NCBI RefSeq assembly: GCF_905404315.1
Contig: NC_066292.1
Location: 1,984,001-2,048,000, forward strand
Direction of reading: 5' to 3'
Source: Leptidea sinapis
Taxonomy: Eukaryota > Arthropoda > Insecta > Lepidoptera > Pieridae
DNA: 64,000 bases
Position 1 is the stretch's first letter. Every line of letters begins with the position of its first letter. Positions 1-11,549 of this stretch are shown here, piece after piece. The notes beneath the pieces are model-generated. The model had not been told where the DNA came from and did no database searches. It worked only from the letters and a program-made list of their open reading frames with translations. The translations under genes were made by a program, and so were the position numbers.

Positions 1-1789
1 AATCGGGAGATTTCCGTCAGGAGCGAAGTTCGTTATTCCAATTTAATAAACTGTTCAGTAAGATACGAAATGATAATAATAACAATATGAAAATAACTCA
101 AAAAAATATGTGTAAGCTTATCAAAAGTATTTAACTAGTACCAAAGAATTACCAACCCATTTATGAGTTGCTACTTTGTATCTTAAAAAAGCACGTTTAG
201 TGTATTAATTGTAAGCTGTCATTTGTTATTGTATTAGTTAGTTATACAGTAATAACCACAATATATTCATCCGGATAATTATCTTAATCAGAAATAAAGT
301 AATCTATTTGCATTTAAGGCTACCTGTCATTCATAGCTATCAAACGTTTTTCACAATATTTCACTTTCTCACAAGAAATAGTGAAATAGAGTTTCGCACA
401 GCATTTTTTCGTAGGTAGGTATAATTTTCCATAATGTAGTACGACCTCCACGAAAATTTATATCAATTTTTAACTCTGCTTAAAGTTTCCCCAAAGCCTC
501 CTTTCTGATACCTACATTTCAAGTATTTTATTTCGAACTGCACACAGATCAAAATCATCCAAAATATTTTTTTTCTTGGATGCGCTTTTTTCTGGGCGTA
601 GAATCTTTTTGAAAAGTGGATGCAGCAACTTCGCCTCCTTTACTTATGGGGGTTACGGTTTTTCAGATATTCCTGAAACAGGAAAAAAGTTTTATTTTAT
701 AAAGCAAATAAAATATTTGAAATTAAAAATAGCTGTTTAGTATATGTAGAGAGCTATTTCTTACCAATAATGTTCCTATTTACATATTTACCCAATCGTA
801 TCAAATGCTACCAAATAACAATTGTAGTTCTAATTAAAAAAAATAAAGGTCAGCTTGGCATTTAAATTATTTATTTATTCATATTAAAACCACTCAAGGC
901 GACTTATAATAATTGACAATGATTACTCTATTAAATTATGAAATCATATAATATATTAAAAAGACGAATATAAAAGACATAGAACTTGTATATGAAATTG
1001 AAGCAAATGATTGATTATATTACAATAAAAATAAAACATACAAAAAACATCACAAGATAGTTACTGTACTCGCAAGAATAACAACAATTAGTCTTAACAT
1101 TTATGGTGAGAGAAAGTAAAAGTTGACGCGACAGAAATTTTGTACTTATGGCTGTAACGCTAGGACATCAAGTTTCCACTAAAATTGGGAAAAATACTAA
1201 AGATGGGTAATCCTAATTTACATACCCGTCATGGCGGCAACTCGTTGACGAACATTTCCAAATGGAATTAAAAGAGCATTATTTTCTTTTTCTCTTTCAC
1301 AGAAATCACGCACCGATAGTATAATATTTCTTCCGCTACTTTGAATTCTTTTCGGCATGCGAACAGATGAAATATCACAAAATATATGAAAGAAAAACGC
1401 TAGGAACTTCACAGAACGACTCGACAGGAACACCAACATAAAGAAAACATATAATGACTTCTGTCAGAGGTAAAATAACTGTGAACGGACTGTAGGCAGT
1501 CCCGCCTCTTATTACGTAGTATTTACATCCTCTTTGGTCTGTGAGTACTGAGTAAGTGAGTACGTGAACCCAAAGAGAAATTAAACACTACCGAAAAAAT
1601 ATTCATGTTCCAAATTTCTTTTTGATAGTAAAATATATATACAAAATTTCTTATAATCTACTTATTATAGCAATTTACAATTAAGCCTTATATATGTAGG
1701 TATCAGAAAACTTATTTCTACAATACTATCAGCTATGTGTTGAGGGATAAAACTTTATTATGCTTAAATACTTATACATAATATTTAAG
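1..1789. other. AT-rich stretch without a recognised gene
   Basis: I see no open frame with a family signature, no splice-bounded coding run and no RNA gene here. The only short open frame (1218-1439, -) has no recognisable motif. The stretch ends where the LINE fragment at about 1795 begins. Confidence 0.5.
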
Positions 1790-1794
1790 TCGGG

Positions 1795-3172
1795 ATGCTC
1801 TTCTGACCCGAGGAATCGCAGAATGCACTTGGCATCTTCTGTGATTTATCTAAGGCTTTTGATTGTGTTCCACATTCAACGCTGCTCAGGAAGCTATGTC
1901 ACTATGGCATAAAGGGAACTGCGCTCGATCTTCTGATTTCATATCTAAACAATAGAATTCAGAAGGTCAACATGAATGGCAGGAGACCTCCTGGAAGTCC
2001 TTTCAGTATGGGGGTACCACAAGGGTCTATTCTCGGACCGTTCCTCTTCCTTATCTATATAAATGATCTTCCTAATCTTATAGAGAAAAAACATAAGGTA
2101 GTATTGTTTGCGGACGACACTTCACTGGTTTTCAAAGTGAAAAGAAACCAAGCTATGTATGACGAAGTGAACGATATTCTATCTGACATCGTGTAGGTAG
2201 TGTAGGTTTAGCGCTAATAACCTATTGTTAAATAGCAAGAAAACGAAATATATAAAATTTTTCGCACCAAATGTTAAAAATGTTGATGCAAGTGTTTTGT
2301 TAAACGGAGAGATGATAAAATCGCTGGAATCTGCTAAATTTCTTGGCATTAATCTGGATTCCAAATTACAATGGGGCTATATTGAAGGATTGGCGAACAG
2401 ACTTAGTTCTGCAGCATACGCGGTTAAAAAGATTAGACAATTAACTGACATAGATACGGCGCGACATGTATACTTTAGTTACTTCCATAGTATTATGTCC
2501 TATGGTATATTGCTGTGGGGCAGCACTGCCGATATTAATACAATATTTGTGCTGCAGAAGAGGGCTATTCGCGCTATTTATAAGCTAGGTCCTGAGGAAT
2601 CATGGAGAGCAAAATTCAAAGAAATTAACATCTTGACTGTTGCTTCTCAATATATTCTTGATAATGTAATGTATGTTCATAGGCACATAAGTGAATTTGC
2701 GAGAAACTGTCATAACCATAATGTTAACACCAGGGACAGACATAAGCTTCTAATGCCTACTACTCGGCTAAGTCGAGTTAGCAAGTCTTTTGTGGGGCGA
2801 TGTATATGCTTTTACAACAGGATCCCAGAAAATTTTCAAAACAAAAGTATTACGTTATTCAAAAGAATTGTTAAAAAACGTTTGAGTGGTAAAGGTTACT
2901 ATAGCATAAATGACTTTCTTAATGATACCAGAGATTGGGAATGGAGCGACCGCCCTCAGGCAATTAAATAATAAGTTTAATTGTACAATGTCACTTTGTA
3001 AGTGTTACTTTAATTGTAAAACATATTTTTGATGAAAAAAAAGCTCGCTGAGTTTGTGGTGCCCATTCTTCTCAGGCCTGATGCATTCATTTTGGAATGG
3101 GTGGTAGTTTTTTGACTTAAAATAAGTAATGTCACATACTATTTTGAATAAATATATTTGAATTTGAATAAG
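1795..3172 (+). mobile_element. 5'-truncated LINE, reverse-transcriptase 3' part (family A)
   Basis: This is a decayed non-LTR retrotransposon. Conceptual translation gives the SKAFDCVPHSTLL block, the PQGSILGPFLFLIYINDLP block and the active-site FADDTS box. After a frameshift near 2200 comes the thumb and C-terminal region (LNSKKTKYIKFF, LGINLDSKLQWG, SYFHSIMSYGILLWG), which ends at about 2971. The short 3' tail finishes in a TTTGAATTTGAATA-like run near 3170. The 5' half, including the endonuclease, is absent. Pieces of the same family recur at 15905-16150, 46990-48296 and 53893-54262. I cannot separate Jockey from CR1 clade by eye. Confidence 0.8.
2225..2971 (+). pseudogene. LINE reverse-transcriptase C-terminal fragment (248 aa open)
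   Basis: This open run encodes the part of a LINE ORF2 after the FADD box: the LGI-LD-KL-W motif, a region predicting helices, and the conserved SYGILLWG block typical of insect LINE ORF2 C-termini. The palm domain lies just upstream in another frame (1972-2196), separated by in-frame stops near 2195, so no intact enzyme can be made. Confidence 0.7.
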
Positions 3173-3389
3173 GTTTGTGGGGGAACATCCAGGAAACTGG
3201 GAAAACCTGGCTATTTGCTATCGCTTTAAACACTACCCCTATACCTACAGCTAGGAAATAATAATTGTATTGTTAGAGTAAAATTGTTGTCATCTGCGAT
3301 GTTCTAGTATATATCGTGTTTAAATTCTCTTTGGTTCCGAGACTTTTATGCACTGCACTGTTTAAATTCTCTTTGGTAAAAGTGTTCTG

Positions 3390-3401
3390 TGGTGAGCACA
3401 G
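3390..3401. repeat. Left target-site duplication, 12 bp
   Basis: The sequence TGGTGAGCACAG here recurs exactly at 7426-7437, after the A-rich tail of the LINE between them. The two copies define the borders of that insertion. Confidence 0.75.
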
Positions 3402-3521
3402 GGACTTTTGGCGGGAACTTCAATTGGCGCGGTTTACAAAAATTTTTGAATTTTAATTTTATATTAATAATTGAAGTATTTCTCATTGTTTTGCTATTAA
3501 AAATAATTATTAATATAGTGA

Positions 3522-4406
3522 GTGGCTGCTGAGATGGAGGGAAATGAGGGGGGCGGGGATAACCCGCCCACCTCACTGAAACGTCCTCGGTCCGAGGACA
3601 ACCATATAAAAAATGTTGATGGTGATGGTGGAGGCGGTGAGAAGGACTTTTTACCCTATTATAAACCCAACTATAAAAGACTATACCCCGAAAATACGAT
3701 AAATACAGAATTTAAAGTTTACGTTGAATCAGTGAGCAATGAAAAACTGGGCAACAAGAGCCCTACTTACTTAAACCATATTTTCGCCAATGACATCAAA
3801 GGTGTGACGGCTATACAGCGTGTCAACGCAAGTAAAATAGCTGTTATTTTTAAACAGTGTAATACAGCCAATAATTTTATTAATAACAGTAATTTTTTAA
3901 CTAAACATGCCATGAGGGCATTTATTCCAGCTGCTCAAATAGAAAAAATTGGAGTCATAAGATTTGTTCCAACCAATATCTCAAACAAAGAACTTTATAG
4001 CAGATTAAGCTCCATTTATGAAATAATAGCTATAAAAAGATTTACAAAGAAAATTGGTAAAGAGCGTGTCCCACTACAGACTGTCAGCATAACTTTTTTA
4101 TCTAATTTGTTACCCGATAATGTTCAATACGATTTATTTTTATTTAGGGTATTTGAATATGTTCCACCATTACAGCAATGTTTTAAATGCTTTAAATTCA
4201 ACCACTCTGCAAAAGTTTGCAATAGTAAGCAAAGATGTTCCATATGTGGAGGTGATCACTTGTTTAAGGAATGTAATACACCTAATGAAATCTGCTGTGT
4301 AAATTGCAGTGGATCTCATTTAGCATTCTCCAAACTATGTCCAATTAAAATTAAGAAAATTATGGAAAAAAAAACAAAAAGTAACATATGCAAGTGCTTC
4401 AACTAA
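3522..4406 (+). CDS. LINE ORF1 (gag-like, CCHC zinc knuckles)
   Basis: The open frame of 294 codons belongs to the LINE at 3402-7425. The N-terminus is glycine- and charge-rich. Residues from about 219 onward carry three knuckles: CFKCFKFNHSAKVC, CSICGGDHLFKEC and CVNCSGSHLAFSKLC. This arrangement is usual for the nucleic-acid-binding ORF1 of insect LINEs with RNase H. The start codon was not tested against alternatives; the frame opens about 120 bp inside the element. The lysine-rich end at about 4406 may be a frameshifted end, because residues continue in another frame toward 4700. Confidence 0.65.
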   Translation: MAAEMEGNEGGGDNPPTSLKRPRSEDNHIKNVDGDGGGGEKDFLPYYKPNYKRLYPENTINTEFKVYVESVSNEKLGNKSPTYLNHIFANDIKGVTAIQRVNASKIAVIFKQCNTANNFINNSNFLTKHAMRAFIPAAQIEKIGVIRFVPTNISNKELYSRLSSIYEIIAIKRFTKKIGKERVPLQTVSITFLSNLLPDNVQYDLFLFRVFEYVPPLQQCFKCFKFNHSAKVCNSKQRCSICGGDHLFKECNTPNEICCVNCSGSHLAFSKLCPIKIKKIMEKKTKSNICKCFN

Positions 4407-4735
4407 GAATTTAATTAATACAAGAAAAGAATTAGATTTCCCCCCTCTTTCAACACCCAAACAACCATTTTTAAATAATATTGTAAATAAACCTATACAT
4501 AAAATTATAAATAAACCTGTAAATAAAATTGTAGATAAATCTGTAAATAATATTGTAGATAATGTAAATAATGATAAGTATGTGTGTACACAACAAGACA
4601 TTAAAAACCATATTGTTGCCAACAATGATGTGCTGATGGCCCTAGTACAGACATTGGTGGAACTGGCTAATAAAGGTGATGATGCTCCTACCACTGTTGC
4701 AACAATTAAAGATGCTTAAAAAAAAATTTAAAATA

Positions 4736-5420
4736 ATGGATCCATACCATATTCAATCAAAGTTACGTATCGCTCAATACAATATACAAAGTGCAAATAG
4801 CAAAAAACCCTTACTTACTTCATTTTTAAAAGAAAAGTCTATTGATATATGTTTATTAAATAAAACTTGGCTTAAAGATAATAGTTTTAAAATACCCGGA
4901 TTTAACATTTATAATAAAAATCTAATAACCATCATAATGGAGTAGCAATACTCATTAAACCTTATTTAAAATATAATATCTTAGACACTACTTTTTATGA
5001 AGATATTCAAACCATTGCTCTGTCCTTATCTACTAGTAGTGGAAATTTGACTATTCTTTGTGTTTACTGTCCGCCTAAGGGACATATAAGAATAAATAGA
5101 TTGCAAAATATTATTAATAATCTTCCAAAACCTATTTTCATATGTGGAGATTTCAATGCCCATCACATTGCATTTGGTTGTATATCTACTAAAAGCAGAG
5201 GCCTGGATTTATTCAATGTAATAGATAACTTAGACTTATGTATTTTAAATGATGGCAAATTTACTACTGTCAATAACCCAGGGCGAAATCCTTCCGCCAT
5301 TGATCTTTGTTTCATTAGTGCTGGCCTCGCATCACTTTGCGATTGGTCTGTCCATGATGATACTATGGGAAGTTACCATTATCCAACAATAACAGAGATC
5401 TCAATTTGTATTGATAAATA
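4736..5420 (+). pseudogene. LINE endonuclease domain, frameshifted
   Basis: Two frames together show an APE-like endonuclease: RIAQYNIQSANSKKPLL at the start (the QxN block), the LLNKTWL block (normally ending in E-T-W; here the acidic residue is N), then the CGDFNAHH block and an AIDLCFIS block. A frame break lies near 4945 and the domain runs out at about 5420, where the sequence jumps into the reverse transcriptase. The N in place of the catalytic E would be inactivating on its own. Confidence 0.65.
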
Positions 5421-5446
5421 TCAATTAAAATACAATAATCAATTAT

Positions 5447-6420
5447 TTGGGCCAAAAACTGCATCAAAAGGGTGCTGTAATATTACCTTTATTGTACAAT
5501 ATATATACTAGTGAAATTTGTAAATATGTAAATAGTTGTGATGTAAATATTTTACAATATGCTGATGACATTGTTTTGTATAGCAGCAATTATAATTTGC
5601 AGATTGCCATCAACAATATTGACCATTCATTATTTCAACTCTTTCAATATTATCATGAAATTTTACATTTAACGATCAACCCATCTAAAAGCAGTGTAAT
5701 GATTTTTGGACATGATAACCCAATTTATAATATTTTTTATAATGGACAAATTATTAACAGAGTAAATTCAAAGAAATTTTTGGGCATAACAATAGACAGA
5801 AAACTAACATTTGAAGAACATATAAAGCCATATCCAAAGGTGCACTTAAGGCATTAAATGTTATGAAATGTATTGCTGGTATATCCTGGGGAGCAGATCC
5901 CAAAATACTTTCAATTTTGTACAAATCTATTGTCAGAAGTCACTTTGACTATAGCTCACTTGCATACATGAACAGCAGGCATGCAAATAAATTAGATATC
6001 TTACAGAACAGAGCTCTGAGAATAGTATCTGGTGCAATGTGTTCAACTCCCATAAGGGCCATGGAAGTTGAAACAAAAATAATGCCTTTAATTTTGAGGC
6101 GGATTTTACTTGCAGAAAGATACTGTCTCAAAGTAATATACTCTAATAACAAATTAATAATGAATAACATTTTATCTTATAATATAAATAGATCTCTAGG
6201 ATCATTAACAACAGCGATTGATCTCTTAAGTGGTATCCCTCCAGAACTGCCCAACATACTTCTTGAAATAGATATGAAATTTTGTAAAATAAGAAAACAT
6301 TCACAGTGGCCATGTTACTCCTTTTCTTACCAGTGTATTTTTCAACCCTTAACAGAAATGAAAAACACAATAAACAACAATTTAGATATGCTACAATTTT
6401 TAAGTAATAATAAAACATAA
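5447..6420 (+). pseudogene. LINE reverse-transcriptase domain, N-terminus missing
   Basis: The run contains LQYADDIVLYSS (active site), NPSKSSVMIFG, a KFLGITIDRKLTFEEHI block and, after a break at about 5857, the thumb region (SHFDYSSLAYMNS, LDILQNRALRIVSG). The fingers and early palm blocks, including the PQGS motif, are not found between 5420 and 5470. That indicates an internal deletion, probably of several hundred bases compared with family members. Confidence 0.7.
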
Positions 6421-6430
6421 CTACTATGTT

Positions 6431-7311
6431 ATGTATACTGATGGAAGTAAAGGGAGTGACTATGTACATTCTGCTCTATATGATCCACAAACCAAATTTT
6501 GTAAAAATTTTGTTCTACACCAATCATGCTCAATTTTTACAGCAGAATCATATGCAGTCTATCAGGCATTAATAGGAATACGCGAAATTCACAACTTTAA
6601 GAACTTTTTAATAGTAACAGATTCTTTAAGCTTAATAAAAGGTTTAACTAATATTACAGTTAATTTTAAATCTAACTATATCCTCTTTTTTATATAAGAA
6701 ATAATATATAAATACCACCTTGAGCATATTCAAGTGGCCTTCCTATGGGTGCCATCACATAAAGGTATAACAAGTAACGAAATGGCTGATAAGACTGCAT
6801 ATGAAGGCATTAATTCAGTTGATGTTAAAAATGTTATAGAGATTCCTTTGACTGATTGTCTCCAATATATTGACCAAGAAATTCAAAAGTTATGGTTAGA
6901 CATGTGGAAGAAAGACCAAGATAGTAAAGGAAAATGGTATGGCCGCATACAAGAAAACATACCTGTCAGACCCTGGTACAATCAATTGAAGGATGGCAAC
7001 CGAGATTTTATTATCACGATAAATAGATTGCGTTTTGGACATAATACTGCACCGTCACACCTTGCAAGATTGGGTATTGTTGGGTATTGTTTTGCCCACA
7101 TTGCAATTCAAATGAAGGAACTATGGACCACCTTATTTTCGACTGCCAAACATTTCTGATTGACAGACTTGTGCTGGCTAGTGAAATCAGTGACTCCAAA
7201 ATTTTATGTGATTATTCATCCTGCCCGCCTCCACTTGATCAATTATTAAGAGACAAAAGAAGTTATAAACCATTATATAAATATATTAAGAATACAATTC
7301 TAACAATATAA
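6431..7311 (+). pseudogene. LINE RNase H domain and C-terminus, broken
   Basis: Acidic residues of the RNase H fold are visible in YTDGSKG, in FTAESYAVYQAL and in VTDSLSL. After a frameshift at about 6690 the WVPSHKGITSNEMADKTA block follows. A C-terminal part with cysteines and HLIFDCQTF (7087-7311) is in a third frame. The order matches the end of RNase H-bearing LINE ORF2 proteins. Confidence 0.7.
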
Positions 7312-7425
7312 AATAAAGTAAAGTGATAAGTGAACTGTGAAATGAAAAGTATACATATTTAGATAAAAAAAAGACTGGACTTAAAGGTCTTAGTTACCAG
7401 ATCATAAAATCCCTAAAAAAAAAAA

Positions 7426-7437
7426 TGGTGAGCACAG
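7426..7437. repeat. Right target-site duplication, 12 bp
   Basis: This is the second copy of TGGTGAGCACAG, directly after the A-run that ends the LINE. It matches 3390-3401 exactly. Confidence 0.75.
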
Positions 7438-7590
7438 ATCACTTAATTAAGTTATTTCGTTGTTTTAACATAAAACCTGTTTCTAATTATAAATGTACGA
7501 TTAACGATGTAAGATAAACAATAGTAAAAATATAAGAGTTTAGATTCTATTCTATATAATATCTTAGAAAAGTATTCAATCTGCTCAATT

Positions 7591-8269
7591 ATGGCATGTC
7601 ATTGGATTAAAGTAACACCAAAGTAAGTTAACATTGATATTATTAAGTTACATCTTACAAATTTAAAGCTGATAAATATTATAATTTTAACGTCTTGTTT
7701 ACAGCTTACAGAAAGGCATATCTCTGATTAATTCATTGGACGATAATAAATTTGAACAGTTCCTTAAAAGAATTGTTATAAAGTTTAAACATCAAGAGAC
7801 AGATTATGTATTTACAGAAGACGAGCAAAATAAATTAAAGAAGATATTCAAAGTAGATCAAGATCAATTAATTCTAAGTGTTAAGACAAGTACTTTTATA
7901 TTTAAAAAAATATATAAGTTTGTTTTCATGCCAGCAGATTTAAAAAGTGATCTCATAAATATTGGTTTTAATGATCAGAAGGCAGACACATTTGTTAAAG
8001 TTTGGTCTGAAGAAACTAATTTGTTTCTTAACCAGTTATCCTTGAACAATGCACAATATGAAGAAAATCCTAATTTTTGCTACAAACTTAGTGCTGAAAT
8101 TAGTTCAGGCTACCATAAGAAAAGTAGAATAGCTAAAGCTTATTTAAAAATAAAGGGTGAAAAAAATATAGTGTGTGAAACAGAACTGACACATGGAGAA
8201 TTGCATTCAATATTTTTGCAATTTGAATCAATTCAAAATGACCTGGATAACCTTTTGTCATTATATTAA
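7591..8269 (+). CDS. COMMD10: COMM domain-containing protein 10 (COMMD10-like), 2 exons
   Basis: Exon 1 is 7591-7622 and exon 2 is 7705-8269. They join across a GT-AG intron (GTAAGT donor, TTTACAG acceptor) to give 198 residues, close to the roughly 202 of human COMMD10. COMMD proteins assemble as a ring in the Commander complex with CCDC22, CCDC93 and retriever, which returns membrane cargo from endosomes. The joined N-terminus reads LQKGISLINSLD, resembling the KKAVSLINAID block of COMMD10. The globular N-domain contains FVKVWSEE. The C-terminal COMM domain (about residues 130-198) ends in LQFESIQNDLDNLLSLY, like the COMMD10 terminus. The tryptophan usual at the start of the COMM domain appears as tyrosine (CYKL). 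The start was chosen because it lies in a short first exon in frame. The gene is AT-rich, like its neighbour IleRS. Confidence 0.82.
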
Positions 8270-8988
8270 TATGAATGGCCCTAGAAAATATGCTAAAATA
8301 TAAACCTCCATGATTAATTTCTTTTCACTTGTGATGTTTCAAATAAGCACATTCGAAATTCTGTGACACATGAGATGGGACTATAGGTCTAGGATGATAT
8401 AATATCCCTATATGCCCTCTACCTGTGGAGTATCCTGCCTGAGCTCATTTGCTAATGTAATTTATCTAATTATCTATTCCCTTCTCTTTGTACCTATTGG
8501 TAGCAAATCAATGCTTTGTTTTGATGGCTATTATAAAATGGCCTCATGCCAATAATGTGTGCTATCTAGCATTACTTAAGGAGGTGGTAGCTGAGCACTA
8601 AACACTATCAAACTTAAAAAAAGTACAATCATGCTTTATACATTCATGATATTGAAAGTGTTTATAACAAATTATCAAAAGATTAAATTATAACATTAAA
8701 ATGATGATAATCCTCAATTACGTTATTTATCTGACAGCATAGAGACATCAAATTTTCCTTTTCAAAATATTGTATAACTTAAGTGATTCCGTTAATGTTT
8801 TATGAAGTATATTTAATTTCATTGCTTAAAACTTTACACCCCTCCTATAACACATTATTTACTCCTATTTTTAGAATTACACTAGCAATTTGTTTTGTTA
8901 TAAAAGCATGCAACACAAAATAATTAAAAAAGGTTTTTTAGTTTAATAAATTACCTTTTTGTATTTTATTATGTGTTTGAGTCATAGC
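8270..8988. other. COMMD10 3' flank, no gene seen
   Basis: The stretch holds no coding signature. An AATAAA at 8945-8950 is one possible poly(A) signal for COMMD10, but closer non-canonical signals may be used instead. The tRNA-headed SINE begins right after. Confidence 0.4.
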
Positions 8989-8990
8989 GA

Positions 8991-9243
8991 CAACCCATAT
9001 AGCCGAATGGTTAGTGACCCTGACTACTAAGCTAGAGGTCCCGGGTTCGAATCCCGGTAGGTACAATAATTTATATGATGAATATGGATGTTTGGCTCTG
9101 AGTCATGGATGTTTATATGTATTTATGTATGTTTAAGTATATTGTATTAAATATATTGTTGTCTTTGTACCCATAGTACAGGCTATGCCTAGTTTGGGGC
9201 AAGATAATTTGTGTAAAAGTGTGTCAATATTATTATTATTACA
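8991..9243 (+). repeat. tRNA-derived SINE with conserved body
   Basis: The head resembles a tRNA, with an A-box-like GCCGAATGGTTAGTGA and a perfect B box GGTTCGAATCC in a T-arm-like CCCGGGTTCGAATCCCGG. The body contains a TATGCCTAGTTTGGGGCAAG block and ends in an ATT-repeat tail. Parts of the same body recur at 13150-13250 and, inverted, at 48297-48425. It is not a functional tRNA gene: the anticodon arm does not fold properly. Confidence 0.7.
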
Positions 9244-9756
9244 GTGTTACCACCTTCACCGCATGGAGGTACTCTCAGCTTTTATTGTGTTCTGATTAAA
9301 AATTTACATCAGATGTCACTTGCACAATTAATATGAATCTACTGACACCTTGGCAGCTAAAATCCATGGCAGCCATTTAGGCTTCAGTGTGCCAAACATT
9401 TGAATTTGGCGCCAAAAATCCGCATTTTTTTATTTATTTGATATACCCAGTGTCACTTTTGATATAACCATAGATCTCTCCAGGCCAAACAATTATACAT
9501 ACTCTCGAAAAACAACCCTCCTTCTGGCGCAGTCATCTAAAAAGACTAGTCATATAGACATTTTTCATAACAGTTATCTGAAGTTTGTTTACAAAATAAC
9601 GAATCTCTTAAACGTTTGTACACACATATTAACACGCAACACACGGCCACAGTGGGTCATGGGTGTACCTAACTGTACAGTGTACCTACATGAAAATATG
9701 TGACGAGTTAAAATGACCTATCAGTCTAACAAAACCTACAACCCTATAGATGAATA

Positions 9757-10049
9757 TATACAGGGTTACCTCGTGTAAGTCGACCTAGCTGCTCAATTCT
9801 GCAACTATATTTTTTTTAATTGAAATGGATAGAGCAATTCACATAACATAACATACCGGAGGCTCAGATTACAAAAAAGAGATACAACAAAAGGCAAAAA
9901 ACGGACTTTTTATGAAAAATATTTACAATTAGATTATGTTGAAAACCATTGCATTTAGAATAGGGTGTTTCATAGTCAAATCAGTCAGAAATGATCTAAA
10001 CTATAGCCCCATAAAGGATCTAGGTCGGCTTACGAGGTAACCGTGTATA
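9757..10049. mobile_element. MITE with about 30-bp terminal inverted repeats
   Basis: The left end (TATACAGGGTTACCTCGTGT, then AAGTCGACCTAG) matches the reverse complement of the right end (10020-10049: CTAGGTCGGCTTACGAGGTA, then ACCGTGTATA) with a few mismatches. The interior has no coding capacity. Flanking TA dinucleotides fit a Tc1/mariner-type non-autonomous element. Confidence 0.65.
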
Positions 10050-10639
10050 AATACATTCAATAATAATCTAGTTTGCCGTAACTCGTAATACACACTATTC
10101 TACGAATATATATGTCGCGTTCTATGGGTGTTAAATGCAACCAAACAATAATTTAATTGGACTGTGTCTATATTATTTCAAAGGTCAAAAACATCCTTAC
10201 AAGGTTGTGTTATATACGTAATTTTGATTGCTTTTTTATTTGTATTTTTGTATAGTTTTCCTTTATGTCTTTATTACTTCGCTTTAAATTTAATTATAAT
10301 ATAATATCGTACTTTTTTAGTTCTAATATTATTTTAAATTAAATATAATTTGATTGATTTAATTTGAATTGTAATAATATAATCAATTTTATTTACACAA
10401 AACAAATCTTATAAATATATTTACAATTAAACTATCATTACGGGGAAGTGTACCAAAGTATAATGGCAGAATTTCCGTTGGCTGATCCGTTGACCGAAAC
10501 AGTTGCCAGCGCTTGGCTTTCCAGTAGGCGTAGCGAAGAAGGGCTAGAAAATAAAAGTTGCTTGCAGAGATGCCGTGCTGACCATATACAAAAGTTATCC
10601 TACTTATATGCGAAAAGTATAATCTAAAATAAGTTTATC

Positions 10640-10818
10640 TAATAAATAAAATTCTCTCGTCGCGGTGTTTGTTACCAATCTTCTCCGAAACGGTTGAACC
10701 GATGTGTATGAAATTTTGTGTGCATATCGGGTAGGTCAGAGAATCAGCCAACATCTATTTTTAATACTTACCCAATTTTTTTTCATTGCAATACAACGTT
10801 TGCTGTGTCAGCTAGTAA
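10640..10818 (+). mobile_element. Helitron-like non-autonomous fragment
   Basis: It starts with a CTCGTCGCGGTGTTTGTTA block and ends in TCAGCTAGT. The internal phrase about GAAACGG and GATGTGTATGAAATTTTG is one I recognise as a very common lepidopteran interspersed repeat with Helitron-type CTAG-T ends. No inverted repeats and no coding capacity are visible. Borders are approximate. Confidence 0.4.
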
Positions 10819-11267
10819 GAATGTTAATATCTCTTGTTACCCTTTTGGAAATAATCGCCACCTATCATTTCTGTCTATTTTTTTTAACAGTTTGGTAATT
10901 ATTTCACCCGTGTATCTCATCAAAATTGGTTCAGTCTATTAATGTTTTAATAACTAACTGATATTGAAACAATTTAATTTATTTGTAAACGAACTGGTTC
11001 AACGGTCATAACGTTAAATATTTAGCATTACATAAATGACACACAATTTTTTTGTATAGGTACCAATAACAAATTGTTAAACCTACGTACCTATTATCTG
11101 TTATTGAATTTCTGGAATCTTCAAAGTTTGACAGAAATAAAATAATAGACTTGCAAATATAGCTTTGACCCATCCCTAGAAACCTTCAATATGCTGTGGA
11201 TTAACCATCAACGTAACATAGCAATCAAGAGATTCGTGTGCTCCACCTGTTACTCCCGAATCATTTA

Positions 11268-11546
11268 TGGTCGTTCCCAATATACTATCTACAGATAGAG
11301 ATAAATTACTACCTTCTACTGTCAGTAATTAGCTATCAATAATCTGAAGCTGTCCCAATATACCCGATAAGTAATTCTTATCGCCTTATATTAGGACGCG
11401 TGAATTGCAATTTCCATACAAACTTCTATCGCTAGTAAGGTGAGTCACCGTCGATTAGTATATTGGAATAGAAGAGTCAACGATAGTTACGATTATTTAC
11501 TCAAGTAGGTTATAACCGGAGATAGACTGAATGTTGGGAAAGGCCG
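11268..11546. mobile_element. Possible MITE with imperfect inverted ends
   Basis: The left end GGTCGTTCCCAATA pairs imperfectly with the right end TGTTGGGAAAGGCC. The interior contains short palindromic stretches (CTATC/GATAG blocks). There is no open frame of note. The pairing is short, so the call is tentative. Confidence 0.35.
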
Positions 11547-11549
11547 TTA

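Larger units (their letters stand above)
3402..7425 (+). mobile_element. Near-complete but broken LINE with RNase H (family B)
   Basis: The element is bounded by a 12-bp target-site duplication (3390-3401 and 7426-7437) and ends in an A-run. In order it has ORF1 with three CCHC knuckles (3522-4406), an APE-type endonuclease (4736-5420), a reverse transcriptase with YADD box (5447-6420) and an RNase H domain with YTDGS, AES, TDS and WVPSHKGI blocks (6431-6850), followed by a cysteine/histidine-bearing C-terminus. CCHC gag plus RNase H suggests an I / Nimb / R1-like clade; this assignment is inference. ORF2 has several frameshifts and stops and appears to lack the N-terminal fingers between endonuclease and YADD, so the copy is dead. 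It lies 165 bp upstream of the COMMD10 start codon. Confidence 0.85.

Noticed and set aside
1218..1439. 73-codon minus-strand open frame
   Set aside because: No family signature and no splice partner found; likely chance.
9000..9063. Functional tRNA gene
   Set aside because: The A and B boxes are good, but the anticodon stem does not pair and a SINE body follows directly.
10704..10942. Two overlapping open frames of 64 and 74 codons
   Set aside because: They lie in or next to a Helitron-like interspersed repeat and are low in information.
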